A stretch of 64,000 nt of DNA from Sphingobacterium sp. UGAL515B_05 (GTDB lineage: Bacteria; Bacteroidota; Bacteroidia; Sphingobacteriales; Sphingobacteriaceae): the NCBI RefSeq assembly GCF_033097525.1, contig NZ_CP109907.1, positions 1,922,001 to 1,986,000 of the forward strand, in the 5' to 3' direction. A program made the position numbers and the translations under genes. Numbering within the stretch: position 1 is the first letter of the stretch; every line of letters starts with the position of its first letter. Positions 52,691 through 62,622 of the stretch are shown one piece after another. The notes under the pieces are model-generated. The model saw only the letters and a list, made by a program, of their open reading frames with translations. It was not told where the DNA came from and did no database searches.

Positions 52691-53232
52691 AGTTTCTGAT
52701 TTGAGGGTGCAAAGTTAAGGATAAGTATCCCATTAAAAAATATAATGATTCAAAAAATACTTCAACTTTTAGGTTGCAATAGGAATACAGAAATATGTCC
52801 ATATTTAAATTGCTCATCGGCTTGTTGATAATTATATGCGATTGAATTCGATAATTATCTTCTGTTTCAATCTTTCCGTAAGAAAATAGACGATGTCCTT
52901 TTTGAATTTTGCTAGAACATATGTATTCAATATGATATGTTTTGCATAACCATTCCTTGTATAAGAACCGGAAAGACACACATTTGTTTCAGTCTATTTT
53001 CAAGCATGGTTCAATTTAAAAACATATTAGATGTGGAAGTCAAAAATAGGCCGTGTGGGAGCTTCTACTTCTTTAGAAAATAAACACCAATGAATAAGTT
53101 GAATAGGTCTACGATTAAATGCTGAACTAGTGAAGAAATAAAAATATAAAATTCTTCACGCTTTCATATTGGTATTGTTCAATACCTATTCTACCTTTGT
53201 ATTGGCAAACAATTATTAGCCTCCTAGATAAA
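52691..53232. other. 542-base divergent intergenic region
   Basis: A spacer between the divergent MFS and tricorn-like 2 genes. A TACCTTTG promoter box at 53192-53199 serves the tricorn gene. Otherwise AT-rich, with no coding frame or RNA fold seen. Confidence 0.5.
53192..53199 (+). promoter_or_regulatory. -7 promoter box of tricorn-like gene 2
   Basis: TACCTTTG, a match to TAnnTTTG, 33 bases before the ATG at 53233. A TTGG at 53169-53172, 19 bases upstream, may be the -33 element. Confidence 0.5.
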
Positions 53233-56200
53233 ATGATAAAAAAACTAATCTTAAGCACAGTACTAGCTTATGCTGGAACTACCTGTGTTATTGCGCAGCA
53301 ACCCACATTTTTGTCCCATCCGACGTTGAGTCCCGATGGTAAGGAAATGGTTTTTAGCTACGAAGGTGACCTTTGGAAAGTAGGGAGCCAGGGCGGTGTT
53401 GCAGTTCGGCTGACAGGAATGGAAGGAAATGAGATCAATCCACGAATTTCCCCTGATGGAAAATGGTTGGCTTTCTCGGCCAATCAAAATGGTAACATGG
53501 ACGTCTATGTGATGCCTTTGGCTGGTGGAGATATACGACAGCTTACATCGCACGATGCTTCGGATGAAGTAGACAGCTGGAGCTGGGATAGTAAGACGCT
53601 TTATTTTACGTCATCGCGTTACAATAGAATGAGTGCTTATCAAGTCGCTTTGGATGGCGGAACGGCAACAAGGTTGTTTCCTCATGTCTTTAATTATATC
53701 AGTAATGTGGTGCCAACACCTTCAGGAGAATTATTATTCAATGACAGCTGGGAAGGCTATAGCTCGGCCAACCGCAAGCGATATAAAGGTGCTTTCAATC
53801 CGGATATAAAGTCCTATAATCCCAAAACAAAAGCTTTTCAACAGTATACAGATTATATAGGTAAGGATTTTTGGCCGACAGTAGACCAGAAAGGAAACAT
53901 ATTCTATGTGTCCGACGAAAGCAATGGGGAATACAATCTTTATCAGATAGCTGGAAAAGCGAAAACCCAATTGACCTCTTTCCCAGAATCAATCAAACGT
54001 CCGTTTGTCGCGGCAGATGGTAGTAAGATCGCATTTGAAAAAGGGTACCAGCTTTATATTTACGATGTCAATGCAAAGAAAACCGTGCAGCCCAACATCG
54101 CACTTAACCGTAATCAGGTCCTAGGAAAGCTGAAGGAGTTCAATATTTCAGGTAACATCAGTAATTTCGACGTTTCACCGGACGGGAAAAAGATGGCATT
54201 TGTATCCCGTGGGGAATTGTTCGTTTCGGATATCGAAGGAAAGTTTGTTCGTCAGATGCCAAGTCAAGGTGAGCGCATCATGGAAGTTAAATGGCTTAAA
54301 GACAGTAAAACATTGCTCTATAGTCAAACGTATCAAGGGTATCAGAACTGGTTTTCACGCACAGCAGACGGTAAAGGAGAGGTAAAACAATTGACGCAAG
54401 ATCTGCGTAACAATCGGGACATTACATTCAATGCAGATAAAACAAAAGCGGTATATCTCAGCGGACGTGATGAAGTTCGTCTATTGGATTTGACAAGTTT
54501 GAAGAGCCAAACAGTAGTTAGAGATGAAATATGGGCATTTCAAAATTCTTCACCCTCATTTTCTCCCGATGGAAATTATCTTTTATTCACGGCTATACGC
54601 AATTTTGAACAGGATATCTTTGTGTATAACCTGAAAAATGAGCAAACGACGAATTTGACAAATACAGGTGTTACAGAAGCAGCACCATATTGGTCTCCTG
54701 ATGGTAAATACATTTATTTTGCGAGTAATAGAACTAAACCTTCTTACCCTACTGGTATGCAAAACTCAAGCATTTTCCGAATGGCATTGACCAACTTTGA
54801 CCAACCTTATCGTAGCGCAAAGTTTGATGAATTATTTGTTACAGCTGAAAAGAAAGATACGACAGTAAATAAAACCGGTGCAACTAAGAAGGAAGATGCT
54901 GCTAAGGATAAGAAGAAGAATGATACCGACAAGGTAAAGTCAACCGCAACACCAGCAGCCGAAGCCAAGAAAGCTGTTTTGGTCCAATTGGATTTAGAAG
55001 GATTACGTGACCGAATTGAGCAAGTCAGTCCAGCATTTGGAACACAATCTGATCCTTTGGTGATACAAAAAGGGGATAAGTCCTATTTGTTCTATGCTTC
55101 CAATCATGAAGGAAAATATAGTACATATCGTACCATATATGAGTTATTTACACCAGCCAAAACCGAGAAAGTCACTGATGGAGGCATGGGGCAATTTGTA
55201 GAGTCTGCAGGCAAGTACTTTGTGTTGAGTCGAGGAACAATTCAGAAATATAATCTTGATTTGAATAAGCTTGATGCGGTCACCATGAGTTTTAAATTCA
55301 ATCGGGATCTTGAGAAAGAGTTCAATCAGATGTTTTATGAGACATGGGCCAATCTGGAGGAGAATTTCTACGATAGCAATTTCCATGGTGTAGATTGGAC
55401 CGCTGTTAAAAAGAAATATGAGCAGTATCTTCCAGGTATCAACGATAGGACAGATTTGCGCATCCTCTTAAATGATATGTTGGGCGAACTCAATTCGTCA
55501 CATTTGGGTTTCAGTTCAATGGGGCAGGAAGAACGTAAGCCGTTTGGTTTTGTAACGAATGAAATCGGTGTCATATATGGTACAAGCAACCCTTATCGGA
55601 TTAGCTATATTGTTCCGAATGGCCCCGCAGCAAAGAAAGAGGCTGATATTCAGGCGGGTGATATTCTCATAGCGATTAATGGAACAAAATTGAATACGCA
55701 GGCAGATCGCGATAGTTATTTTACTTGGCCTTCACTGGAAGAAGAAATCCAATTGACCTTGAATCGTAATGGCAAGGAAATTCAGACAAACATTCGTCCG
55801 GTATCAAGCGCCGTGTTTAGAGACCTACTCTACGACCAATGGATTAGAGATAATCGAAGTCGAGTTGATCAGTTGAGTAGCAATAAGATAGCGTATTCAC
55901 ATATGAAAAATATGTCGGACACTGAATTACAGCGGTTCTTGATCGACATGGCTGAACAGGAGAATAACAAACAAGGGATTATTTTAGATTTACGCTATAA
56001 TACAGGCGGAAATGTGCACGACGAAGTTTTACGATTTCTGTCACAACGCCCTTACTTACAATGGCAATACCGAGGTGGTAAACGTGCACCACAAAGTAAT
56101 TTTGCGCCATCTGCGAAGCCTATTGTTTTATTGATTAATGAGCAATCGCTGAGCGATGCTGAAATGACGGCTGCGGGCTTTAAAGCCCTTAAATTGGGGA

Positions 56201-56436
56201 AAATCATCGGTAATGAGACCTATCGTTGGATTATTTTTACTTCTGCTAAAGGCTTAGTCGACGGATCAAACTATCGACTTCCGTCTTGGGGATGTTATAC
56301 ACTTGATGGTCAGGATCTCGAACAAACCGGAGTTGCCCCAGATATTCTTGTAAAAAATACAGTACAAGATCGGATGGAAAATAAAGATCCGCAATTGGAA
56401 AGAGCGATAAAAGAAATTCTTGACAATATAAAATAG
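53233..56436 (+). CDS. Tricorn-like S41 peptidase 2
   Basis: A 1067-residue exported peptidase of the same architecture as the gene at 24919: signal peptide (1-22), N-terminal beta-propeller repeats (SPDGKEMVFSYEGDLW, SPDGKWLAFSANQNG), a Lys/Asp/Ala-rich linker at about 545-590, the tricorn core, a PDZ domain near 800-870 and a C-terminal S41 domain. The probable nucleophile is Ser974 in EQSLSDAE, with core Ser-Ser-His in LNSSHLGF and Glu in LEQTGVAPD. It retains the SSH core where paralogue 1 has VGH. The ATG at 53233 is chosen because it starts the signal peptide. Confidence 0.93.
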   Translation: MIKKLILSTVLAYAGTTCVIAQQPTFLSHPTLSPDGKEMVFSYEGDLWKVGSQGGVAVRLTGMEGNEINPRISPDGKWLAFSANQNGNMDVYVMPLAGGDIRQLTSHDASDEVDSWSWDSKTLYFTSSRYNRMSAYQVALDGGTATRLFPHVFNYISNVVPTPSGELLFNDSWEGYSSANRKRYKGAFNPDIKSYNPKTKAFQQYTDYIGKDFWPTVDQKGNIFYVSDESNGEYNLYQIAGKAKTQLTSFPESIKRPFVAADGSKIAFEKGYQLYIYDVNAKKTVQPNIALNRNQVLGKLKEFNISGNISNFDVSPDGKKMAFVSRGELFVSDIEGKFVRQMPSQGERIMEVKWLKDSKTLLYSQTYQGYQNWFSRTADGKGEVKQLTQDLRNNRDITFNADKTKAVYLSGRDEVRLLDLTSLKSQTVVRDEIWAFQNSSPSFSPDGNYLLFTAIRNFEQDIFVYNLKNEQTTNLTNTGVTEAAPYWSPDGKYIYFASNRTKPSYPTGMQNSSIFRMALTNFDQPYRSAKFDELFVTAEKKDTTVNKTGATKKEDAAKDKKKNDTDKVKSTATPAAEAKKAVLVQLDLEGLRDRIEQVSPAFGTQSDPLVIQKGDKSYLFYASNHEGKYSTYRTIYELFTPAKTEKVTDGGMGQFVESAGKYFVLSRGTIQKYNLDLNKLDAVTMSFKFNRDLEKEFNQMFYETWANLEENFYDSNFHGVDWTAVKKKYEQYLPGINDRTDLRILLNDMLGELNSSHLGFSSMGQEERKPFGFVTNEIGVIYGTSNPYRISYIVPNGPAAKKEADIQAGDILIAINGTKLNTQADRDSYFTWPSLEEEIQLTLNRNGKEIQTNIRPVSSAVFRDLLYDQWIRDNRSRVDQLSSNKIAYSHMKNMSDTELQRFLIDMAEQENNKQGIILDLRYNTGGNVHDEVLRFLSQRPYLQWQYRGGKRAPQSNFAPSAKPIVLLINEQSLSDAEMTAAGFKALKLGKIIGNETYRWIIFTSAKGLVDGSNYRLPSWGCYTLDGQDLEQTGVAPDILVKNTVQDRMENKDPQLERAIKEILDNIK

Positions 56437-56750
56437 GGGAGTAACTGTTAGAATTACTTACTGTAAATAGGCTGTCTAATTTTGTTGGACAGCCTATTTT
56501 TTTTAACGTCTCATGTTTTTATGAATACGACCTTCTAATTTTTGCTATTTATCGCTCTTCAGCGTATAATTTGCCTCATTCGGTTCATTTACTCCATTTG
56601 GTCCCACCCTTTGCTCAGTGGAAGTTAATAGACGATTTTAAGTAGTTTGTTTTTTTTAAGTGCCTGTTTTTCAGTGTTTAGTTGTTTTTTGCGCTGTTTC
56701 ATTATGAAATTGGCGATTTTTCTGCATCCCTTCTCAAAATATAAAGCAAT
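56437..56750. other. Intergenic region with terminator
   Basis: A 314-base gap. The terminator is at 56465-56504. The rest is T-rich spacer without coding frame or recognisable promoter box. Confidence 0.5.
56465..56504 (+). terminator. Terminator of tricorn-like gene 2
   Basis: A stem AAATAGGCTGTC / GACAGCCTATTT, extended by a few more bases, with T8 following. Confidence 0.88.
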
Positions 56751-57512
56751 ATGGAAAAGATTATATTACAGGTAAAAGAATCTTGCTCTGCAGATTGGGG
56801 TAAGATGACGCCACAAGAACAAGGCCGTTTCTGTGGTCAATGTGAGAAGATGGTTGTTGATTTTTCACAGATGAATGATCAGGAAATTGTGGATCAAATA
56901 AAAAAAGCCAGTAGGGGGTTATGTGGTCGATTTTATGAAGATCAGTTGATGCGCGAATTGGATGCTACTATTTCTTTTTCTAAAAACCCTATTTGGCAAG
57001 GAAGATGGACAGAGATTGCTGCGGGCCTCCTATTGGTTGGGTCCTTGAGTTTTCATACTGCTCAAGCACAAAACAAACTGACTGGAGAAGTTGTCGTTGT
57101 CCAAACAAAAGCGAAAAATGATCAGATAAAGAAGCAAGATCAGGGCAACTCATCAACAAATGATATTTCAGCGTTAAAAGGGAGCCATGATAGTACTAAG
57201 GTAAGCATAAAAGGTAAAGTTGTTTGCGCTGGAAACGATGTGAGCATGGTGGGCACAGCAGTATCCTTAGGAAATTATCGTACGAAAGTGGATGAAAATG
57301 GAAATTTTCAACTTTGGGTACCGCAATCTTTGTTTCGAGTAGATCAAGAGCTCCGTGCACAGATGCTTGGCTATAAAACTGTTGTGATTCCATTCAAAAA
57401 AGGAAGTAAGATGCTACTGGATAAACCAATAGAAATGGAAGTTAAGCCAATGATTATGGGAAAGATCGCTGTGGTGGGAACACAAAGCAATATAGGGCGA
57501 AAGAATAAGTAG
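56751..57512 (+). CDS. CxxC N-terminal domain protein with carboxypeptidase-regulatory-like domain
   Basis: A 253-residue protein with an unusual Bacteroidota layout. The N-terminus (about 1-75) has Cys residues in ESCSADW, RFCGQCEKMVVDFSQMNDQEI and GLCGRF, resembling a small zinc or redox site. A single hydrophobic segment (about 88-105, ending AQAQN) follows, then a Ser/Lys linker and a beta carboxypeptidase-regulatory-like domain (about 145-220: VSIKGKVVCAGNDVSMVGTAVSLGNYRTKVDENGNFQLWV). The Cys part would face the cytoplasm and the beta part the periplasm, like a sensor. The function is unknown. Confidence 0.8.
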   Translation: MEKIILQVKESCSADWGKMTPQEQGRFCGQCEKMVVDFSQMNDQEIVDQIKKASRGLCGRFYEDQLMRELDATISFSKNPIWQGRWTEIAAGLLLVGSLSFHTAQAQNKLTGEVVVVQTKAKNDQIKKQDQGNSSTNDISALKGSHDSTKVSIKGKVVCAGNDVSMVGTAVSLGNYRTKVDENGNFQLWVPQSLFRVDQELRAQMLGYKTVVIPFKKGSKMLLDKPIEMEVKPMIMGKIAVVGTQSNIGRKNK

Positions 57513-57645
57513 TTTAATTGGCTTATTTTGGTCTGTTTTTTTATCGAGCAGCTGCCAAAAATCTCGCTTGAATGTCATAAAAGTCAAAAAAATATTCTTT
57601 TCCACTTGACTTTTTCTACGGTGAACCTTACATTTGATTATCGAA

Positions 57646-57720
57646 TGACTTCGTAGCTCAGTTGGTAGAGCAACAGACTCTTAATCTGTGGGTCCTGAGT
57701 TCGAGCCTCAGCGGGGTCAC
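57646..57720 (+). tRNA. tRNA-Lys (anticodon CTT)
   Basis: A class I tRNA. Acceptor TGACTTC pairs with GGGGTCA (one or two G-U pairs). The anticodon stem ACAGA-CTCTTAA-TCTGT gives CTT, and the T-arm CTGAG-TTCGAGC-CTCAG is perfect. CCA is not encoded. The base at the discriminator position reads C. Confidence 0.92.
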
Positions 57721-57725
57721 CTTAG

Positions 57726-57762
57726 AAAAAAGCCGTTTTACAAATGTAGGATGGCTTTTTTG
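57726..57762 (+). terminator. Terminator after tRNA-Lys
   Basis: A stem AAAAAGCCGTTTTACA / TGTAGGATGGCTTTTT with several G-U pairs and a T6 tail. Confidence 0.75.
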
Positions 57763-57941
57763 TGTCTAATGCAAGTTGGATTATTACCGTTGTTGAGATA
57801 TTAACTTTAAATCGTTTTTCCGGCGTCGACTGCTTTAATTTTCGGATAACTAATCCATTATTTTATCAGAGATCAGGTATTATTTCTGCTAGGAAAACAT
57901 AAAACTCTTTAATCTGTTATTAATTCAGCGAATTTATTACG

Positions 57942-57949
57942 TAAATTTG
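57942..57949 (+). promoter_or_regulatory. -7 promoter box of the lone receiver gene
   Basis: TAAATTTG, a match to TAnnTTTG, 19 bases before the ATG at 57969. Confidence 0.5.
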
Positions 57950-57968
57950 TATTTCAGACGATAAGCTT

Positions 57969-58433
57969 ATGGAAGACAAGAAGATTTCGATATTGTACGT
58001 TGACGACGAAGAAAACAATCTGTTTTCTTTTAAAGCGACATTTCGACTAAAGTATAAAGTGTTCACGGCAATTAGCGGTGCCGACGCAATCGATATTGTC
58101 AAAAACAACCAAATACATATTATTATTACTGATCAACGGATGCCGGAAATGACCGGTGTGGAGTTTTTGGAAGAGATTATTAAAATAAACGCAGCCCCAA
58201 TGCGTATTCTTTTGACAGGATATACAGATATGGCAGCTGTTGTTGATGCCGTTAATAAAGGAAAAATCTTTCATTATCTCAACAAGCCGTGGAGTGAAGA
58301 GGAGCTCGATCAAACGATTCAACGCGCTTATGATGTCTATGCTGAGCGTCAAAAGATTGTGGAGACCAATTCTCAACTTGAGACTTCGAATGATCAGTTG
58401 GAGTTTTTGCTTCGCCAAAAGCTGCTTTCCTAA
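57969..58433 (+). CDS. Stand-alone response regulator (receiver domain only)
   Basis: A 154-residue single-domain response regulator. The acidic pocket is VDDE (11-14), the phosphoacceptor Asp55 is in IIITDQRMPE, the switch Thr is in RILLTGY, and the conserved Lys is in YLNKPW near 105. The tail (about 120-154) is a coiled helix, probably for dimerisation. It has no DNA-binding output domain. It is convergent with a hybrid receiver-kinase whose receiver has Asp55 in the same context, so the two receivers are related and may share a kinase. Confidence 0.9.
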   Translation: MEDKKISILYVDDEENNLFSFKATFRLKYKVFTAISGADAIDIVKNNQIHIIITDQRMPEMTGVEFLEEIIKINAAPMRILLTGYTDMAAVVDAVNKGKIFHYLNKPWSEEELDQTIQRAYDVYAERQKIVETNSQLETSNDQLEFLLRQKLLS

Positions 58434-58464
58434 AAGAATGTTTTTTTAGGAAAGCAGTTTTTAT
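58422..58464 (+). terminator. Terminator overlapping the receiver-gene stop codon
   Basis: A 14-bp perfect stem CTGCTTTCCTAAAA / TTTTAGGAAAGCAG with a T-rich tail; the stop codon lies inside the left arm. Confidence 0.82.
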
Positions 58465-58530
58465 TTAAAATGCCTGTTTGCGTTGTGATAACACTCGCTT
58501 CCATAGGATATGCTTGGCAGCGGTGAGGGC

Positions 58531-59616
58531 TTATTTGCTCGGTATAACGACTGTAAACGTGGTGCCCTGATCTGGTTGTGACTGCACGTCAATTTTTCCA
58601 TGTAACTTCAAGAGCGCATTCTGGACATTATAAAGTCCAAATCCCATCCCCTTAGCTTGATCACTAGCCCTGAAAAATAATTTGAAGATATCTTCAACAT
58701 ACTCCGGAGATATCCCTATCCCGTTGTCACTCACAATAATTTTGGCTTTTCGTTCTGATACCAAAACCGAGAGTTTGACATACTGGTTCTCCTGCCCTTT
58801 GCGTTGGTATTTAAAGGCATTAGAGAGAAGGTTATGCAAAATGAGTTCTAGCAGTGCTTTGTCTCCATTAAAGATTTCCTTTTGGTCAACTGAGATTTCA
58901 AAAGCAACATCTTTATTTTGCGTATACATGCTGTAAAACTGGCGTATGTTGGCAAAGAGTTCTTCGAAATTTATCTCTGACAACATAAGTTCACCTCTTC
59001 GTAGGAGATAATAGTCCCGTAGACTGTCAATATAAGCATCTAAACTGACCAATGAGCTATCCATTAGGGCTAGTAACTCATGAATGCGGTCTATACTGTC
59101 AAACTCCAGTCCAAGTTTTACAGCAGAAAGAACACCTGTTAATGGATCACGAAGGTCATGACTGACACTATAAGCAAATTTATCCAATTCATCATAAGCT
59201 TTTTGTAGCTCTTGATTCTTAACTTCAAGCATAGAGTTGGCAATATAAAATTTATTTGCTTCTTCTATAGCGGAAACGATCTCTTCATTCATCCATGGTT
59301 TTCGGACAAATCGGAAGATATGGCCCTTATTGACTGCATCAATTACAGTTTCCATATTCGCATAAGCCGTTAAAAGAATACGAATCGGTTTCGGGAAGTC
59401 TTTTTTAATGCGATGCAAAAAATCGATGCCCATCTCATCAGGCATACGTTGGTCACAGAAGATAATACGGATATCAGGATGACTATGAAGTATCTTCTCA
59501 GCTTCGCCCGTGTTGGATGCTGTAAGGATAGCATAATCGTATCTAAAGTTTGCTTTAAAGCTAACCAAATTGTTTACTTCGTCATCGATATATAATATTT
59601 CAAGCTCCCTCTGCAT
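58531..59616 (-). CDS. Receiver-histidine kinase hybrid
   Basis: A 361-residue cytoplasmic hybrid. Residues 1-120 are a receiver (phosphoacceptor Asp55 in IIFCDQRMPDEMG; Lys in VRKPW near 106). A coiled linker leads to a HisKA domain with His153 in YSVSHDLRDPL, then a HATPase_c domain (LLELILHNLLSNAFKYQ, DNGIGISPEYVEDIFKLFFRAS, GMGFGLYNVQNAL). This layout relays a signal from a partner kinase instead of sensing directly. It lies 81 bases downstream of the 7TMR-DISM kinase, its likely partner. Confidence 0.92.
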   Translation of the reverse strand: MQRELEILYIDDEVNNLVSFKANFRYDYAILTASNTGEAEKILHSHPDIRIIFCDQRMPDEMGIDFLHRIKKDFPKPIRILLTAYANMETVIDAVNKGHIFRFVRKPWMNEEIVSAIEEANKFYIANSMLEVKNQELQKAYDELDKFAYSVSHDLRDPLTGVLSAVKLGLEFDSIDRIHELLALMDSSLVSLDAYIDSLRDYYLLRRGELMLSEINFEELFANIRQFYSMYTQNKDVAFEISVDQKEIFNGDKALLELILHNLLSNAFKYQRKGQENQYVKLSVLVSERKAKIIVSDNGIGISPEYVEDIFKLFFRASDQAKGMGFGLYNVQNALLKLHGKIDVQSQPDQGTTFTVVIPSK

Positions 59617-59697
59617 AATTTTATTATATGGTTTATTCCCTTACAAAAGATATGAAAAAATAATAGTTAATTGAACTATTTTAAGTTTATAGTGGTA

Positions 59698-61851
59698 CTA
59701 ATTATTCTGTTGAATCGGAATGATGAGCGTAAAACTTGTTCCCGCTCCCACTTCTGAGTCTACAATAATCCGACCGTGATGTTTCGCAACGGTATTATAG
59801 GCAATGGACATCCCTAGACCGGTACCCTCACCAACGTCTTTCGTGGTAAAAAATGGTTCAAATATCCGTTCATGGATTTCTTTAGGAATGCCGATACCAT
59901 TGTCGGCTATTTTGATAAACACTGATGTATTATCGCTATAAATTCCGGTCTCAATCCATATTTTGCCACCCACATCGTGATTAAATTTTTTATTTACAGC
60001 GTATATAGCATTGGTCACAATATTCAGGAAGACTTGATTTAGCTTTCCTGCATGGCATTCGACCTTTGGCATATCGCCATAGATCTTATCAACTTCAATC
60101 GTGTTATTCAATAAACTATTGAGAATAACCATGGTTGACTCCAGCCCTTCATTTAAATCGGCAAATTTTAATGTATCCTCATCTACGCGCGAGAAGATCC
60201 GCAAACTCTTTACTATTTCAGCGGTCCGGTGGGCTCCATCGTGCATCCCTTTTAATAGAAAATCTACCTCTGTTTTTAGATAGTCAATATCCAGATCATC
60301 TTTGAATTTTTTGATCTGAGACTGCTTTTCAGTATCGGATATCCCCTCTTTAAAAGCAATACGCTCTACTTCCTCCAGCGTTTCCCAGATCATCTTAATA
60401 TCACGTTTTAACGGAGCGACATTAGACGTAACGAAGTTGATTGGGTTATTGATCTCATGCGCAACCCCAGCAGTCAATTGACCTAAGGAAGCCATCTTCT
60501 CGGCTTCAACAAGTTGAGACTGTGTTTCCTTCAAGTGAGTAAGTGTAGTTTGTAGAGACTCATTAGACTCTGTTAACTCACGTGTCCGCTCATCCACTTT
60601 CTGTTCCAGTACAATATTTTGCTCGCGTATCAATTTTTCGTTTTCTAGCGAGATCGCTAATTCCCTGACTTGTGATGCTTCTTTCTCTTCTTTTAAGATA
60701 TTGATACTATAGGCTAGACCGAAGGACAATAAGGCCATTTCTATCACAGATGCAATTTGTACGGCATTGCTTGTGAAATCGTTATATTTTAAGATGCCAT
60801 AGTCTTTCAGTAAAAACACGACAGAACCTAATAATAAAATTGTCCAACCGTAAACAAAATATTTAGCCGGTTTATAACCATTTATCATCACACGATAGGA
60901 TAGGTAAAGGACAAATAAAGATCCGGCCCCTGTTGTTAGCTGCATCACCATGAACGCTGGTTGTGTCAGGTTGAGCAGTGTAAGAAGGCTGCCAATGACA
61001 AAAAAGATGATAAAAACAGTAATTACACGTCTTGACCGAGGTGCATTTTTCCGTAATTGAAGAAATGAATCTGCAAAAAGCAGGGCGCATAAGCCCGATA
61101 AACAGCCAAAGATAATAGGACCCTTTGTTGCGAAATAAGTCCAATTTGGCCACAAATATTGAAAACTGTAACCTTTAATACCCATTTGTGTTATTCCTGC
61201 ACAAAGAACATAAAGGACATAATACAGATAGCCTCTTTCACGGACGGAAAAAAACAGGAATAAATTGTATATCGCCATAATGCCGACAATACCAATATAG
61301 ATGCCGCTTAACAAACTGTCGTCATTCATCTCTTTTAAGAAACTGCGCTCGTTACTTAAATAGATCGGGAGAATAATCTGTTCCGTACTTTTTATGCGAA
61401 GAAAAAAGATGGTCTTCTCATTTCCAGGTAATTGAATGTCGAATGCATAATTAGGGACCTTATATTTTCTCGCCGAAAAAGATTGATGTTCGCCCAGCTT
61501 GATCGAGTTATAATGCCCGTTTGATGACGGTACAAAAAGTTCGACCTCATCCAAGAGGGGATAGGCGATTTCGAGCAAGAGTTCAAGCTTTTCTTTGCCC
61601 TTGTTTGTTACGGGCAATCGAAACCAGATGTCAGCGGGTGATATGCCCAAATTGGGGACCTTGCTTTCTAACGATTGAAAGGAGGAGGCCGAAGTATCTG
61701 CAAAGTTAGGCTCTCCTTTCCCGGTATAACGCTCCAGGCCGTATCCGATCAATACACGCTGTGTCGGTTTATCGATAATAACCTCTCCAAAACAAGTTGA
61801 ACTGCACGTAAAAATAAATAAGAAGATCAAGTTAAGCCAGCATTTCATCAC
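59698..61851 (-). CDS. 7TMR-DISM sensor histidine kinase
   Basis: A 717-residue membrane kinase. A signal peptide (1-22) leads to an extracytoplasmic 7TMR-DISMED2 domain (about 25-170), predicted to bind a sugar-like or other small ligand. Seven membrane segments (7TMR-DISM_7TM, about 180-395) follow, then a coiled coil ([26 protein letters not shown]), a HisKA domain with His465 in [15 protein letters not shown], and a HATPase_c domain ([46 protein letters not shown]). It starts 6 bases after the methyltransferase gene, so it is in the same operon. Confidence 0.93.
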   Translation of the reverse strand: MMKCWLNLIFLFIFTCSSTCFGEVIIDKPTQRVLIGYGLERYTGKGEPNFADTSASSFQSLESKVPNLGISPADIWFRLPVTNKGKEKLELLLEIAYPLLDEVELFVPSSNGHYNSIKLGEHQSFSARKYKVPNYAFDIQLPGNEKTIFFLRIKSTEQIILPIYLSNERSFLKEMNDDSLLSGIYIGIVGIMAIYNLFLFFSVRERGYLYYVLYVLCAGITQMGIKGYSFQYLWPNWTYFATKGPIIFGCLSGLCALLFADSFLQLRKNAPRSRRVITVFIIFFVIGSLLTLLNLTQPAFMVMQLTTGAGSLFVLYLSYRVMINGYKPAKYFVYGWTILLLGSVVFLLKDYGILKYNDFTSNAVQIASVIEMALLSFGLAYSINILKEEKEASQVRELAISLENEKLIREQNIVLEQKVDERTRELTESNESLQTTLTHLKETQSQLVEAEKMASLGQLTAGVAHEINNPINFVTSNVAPLKRDIKMIWETLEEVERIAFKEGISDTEKQSQIKKFKDDLDIDYLKTEVDFLLKGMHDGAHRTAEIVKSLRIFSRVDEDTLKFADLNEGLESTMVILNSLLNNTIEVDKIYGDMPKVECHAGKLNQVFLNIVTNAIYAVNKKFNHDVGGKIWIETGIYSDNTSVFIKIADNGIGIPKEIHERIFEPFFTTKDVGEGTGLGMSIAYNTVAKHHGRIIVDSEVGAGTSFTLIIPIQQNN

Positions 61852-61857
61852 TATATG

Positions 61858-62622
61858 CTATTTTTTTGCTTCGGCAATAACTAAATTCATAGAAACAAGG
61901 AAACAACCCGCTTCATCAGCGTGGTCTAATGTATTTTGAAATTCCTCCATTTCAGCTGTACTCAATTTCTCTTTCTCAACCATCTCCAGAAGAATTTTAT
62001 CTAAGAAAAGATAGCGATTGGCCTCTTCTTTCGAACGGGCTACCATACAGTATGTTTGCAATTGAACTTGTTTAAAGCCTTGAGTCAATAGGTCTGAAGT
62101 TAATTTATTCCCAGCCCAGCCATTCTTGACTTTCTCTTCGGTCAAATAATGACATATTTTCGCTTCAATGTCAACATGTTTGCTGTAGAATGTCAGGCTA
62201 TTCCAGATCGTCTCAACAATTACCAAAGGTTGACCTTCGCGCAAAACACGATGAACCTCAGCAAACATTTTTGTTGCTTCCGATAGATGTTGTACAACGC
62301 GTTCCATTCTAATGCCAGAAATGGAATTATCTGTAAAGCTAAGTTGATAAACTTCACCCTGAACAAAGTCGACATTCTTTACCTCTACACTGCTTGTTTT
62401 AGCATGCTCGATTAAGGCCTTATCATGATCCAATCCAACGACAAGTACATTATGGCCCAGCATATTAGCCAAATTGATGGCATCCATTCCAGTTCCACAG
62501 CCAAGATCGACGACAACCCCCTCTTTAATCGTATTAAAAGGAGTATATGAATGTATTTTTAATTGTTTAAGAAAATCACCGGTATCCATTAAATAGCCGG
62601 CACCATAATGTTTAGTGTCCAT
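61858..62622 (-). CDS. Class I SAM-dependent methyltransferase
   Basis: A 254-residue Rossmann-fold methyltransferase. The SAM motif is VVVDLGCGTGMDAINLANML (36-55), then VLVVGLDHDKALIEHA (motif II), FVQGEVYQLSFTDNSISGIRMERVVQHLSEATK (motif III region) and REGQPLVIVE. The pattern is close to UbiE/Methyltransf_11 small-molecule methylases. The substrate is unknown. Its ATG overlaps the stop of the upstream GNAT-like gene (TAATG-type overlap), so the two proteins are probably made together and may act on one metabolite. Confidence 0.88.
   Translation of the reverse strand: MDTKHYGAGYLMDTGDFLKQLKIHSYTPFNTIKEGVVVDLGCGTGMDAINLANMLGHNVLVVGLDHDKALIEHAKTSSVEVKNVDFVQGEVYQLSFTDNSISGIRMERVVQHLSEATKMFAEVHRVLREGQPLVIVETIWNSLTFYSKHVDIEAKICHYLTEEKVKNGWAGNKLTSDLLTQGFKQVQLQTYCMVARSKEEANRYLFLDKILLEMVEKEKLSTAEMEEFQNTLDHADEAGCFLVSMNLVIAEAKK

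Noticed and set aside
52650..52979. Minus-strand ORF upstream of the MFS gene
   Set aside because: Starts within the MFS upstream region and overlaps its first codons in another frame; translation has no recognisable pattern.
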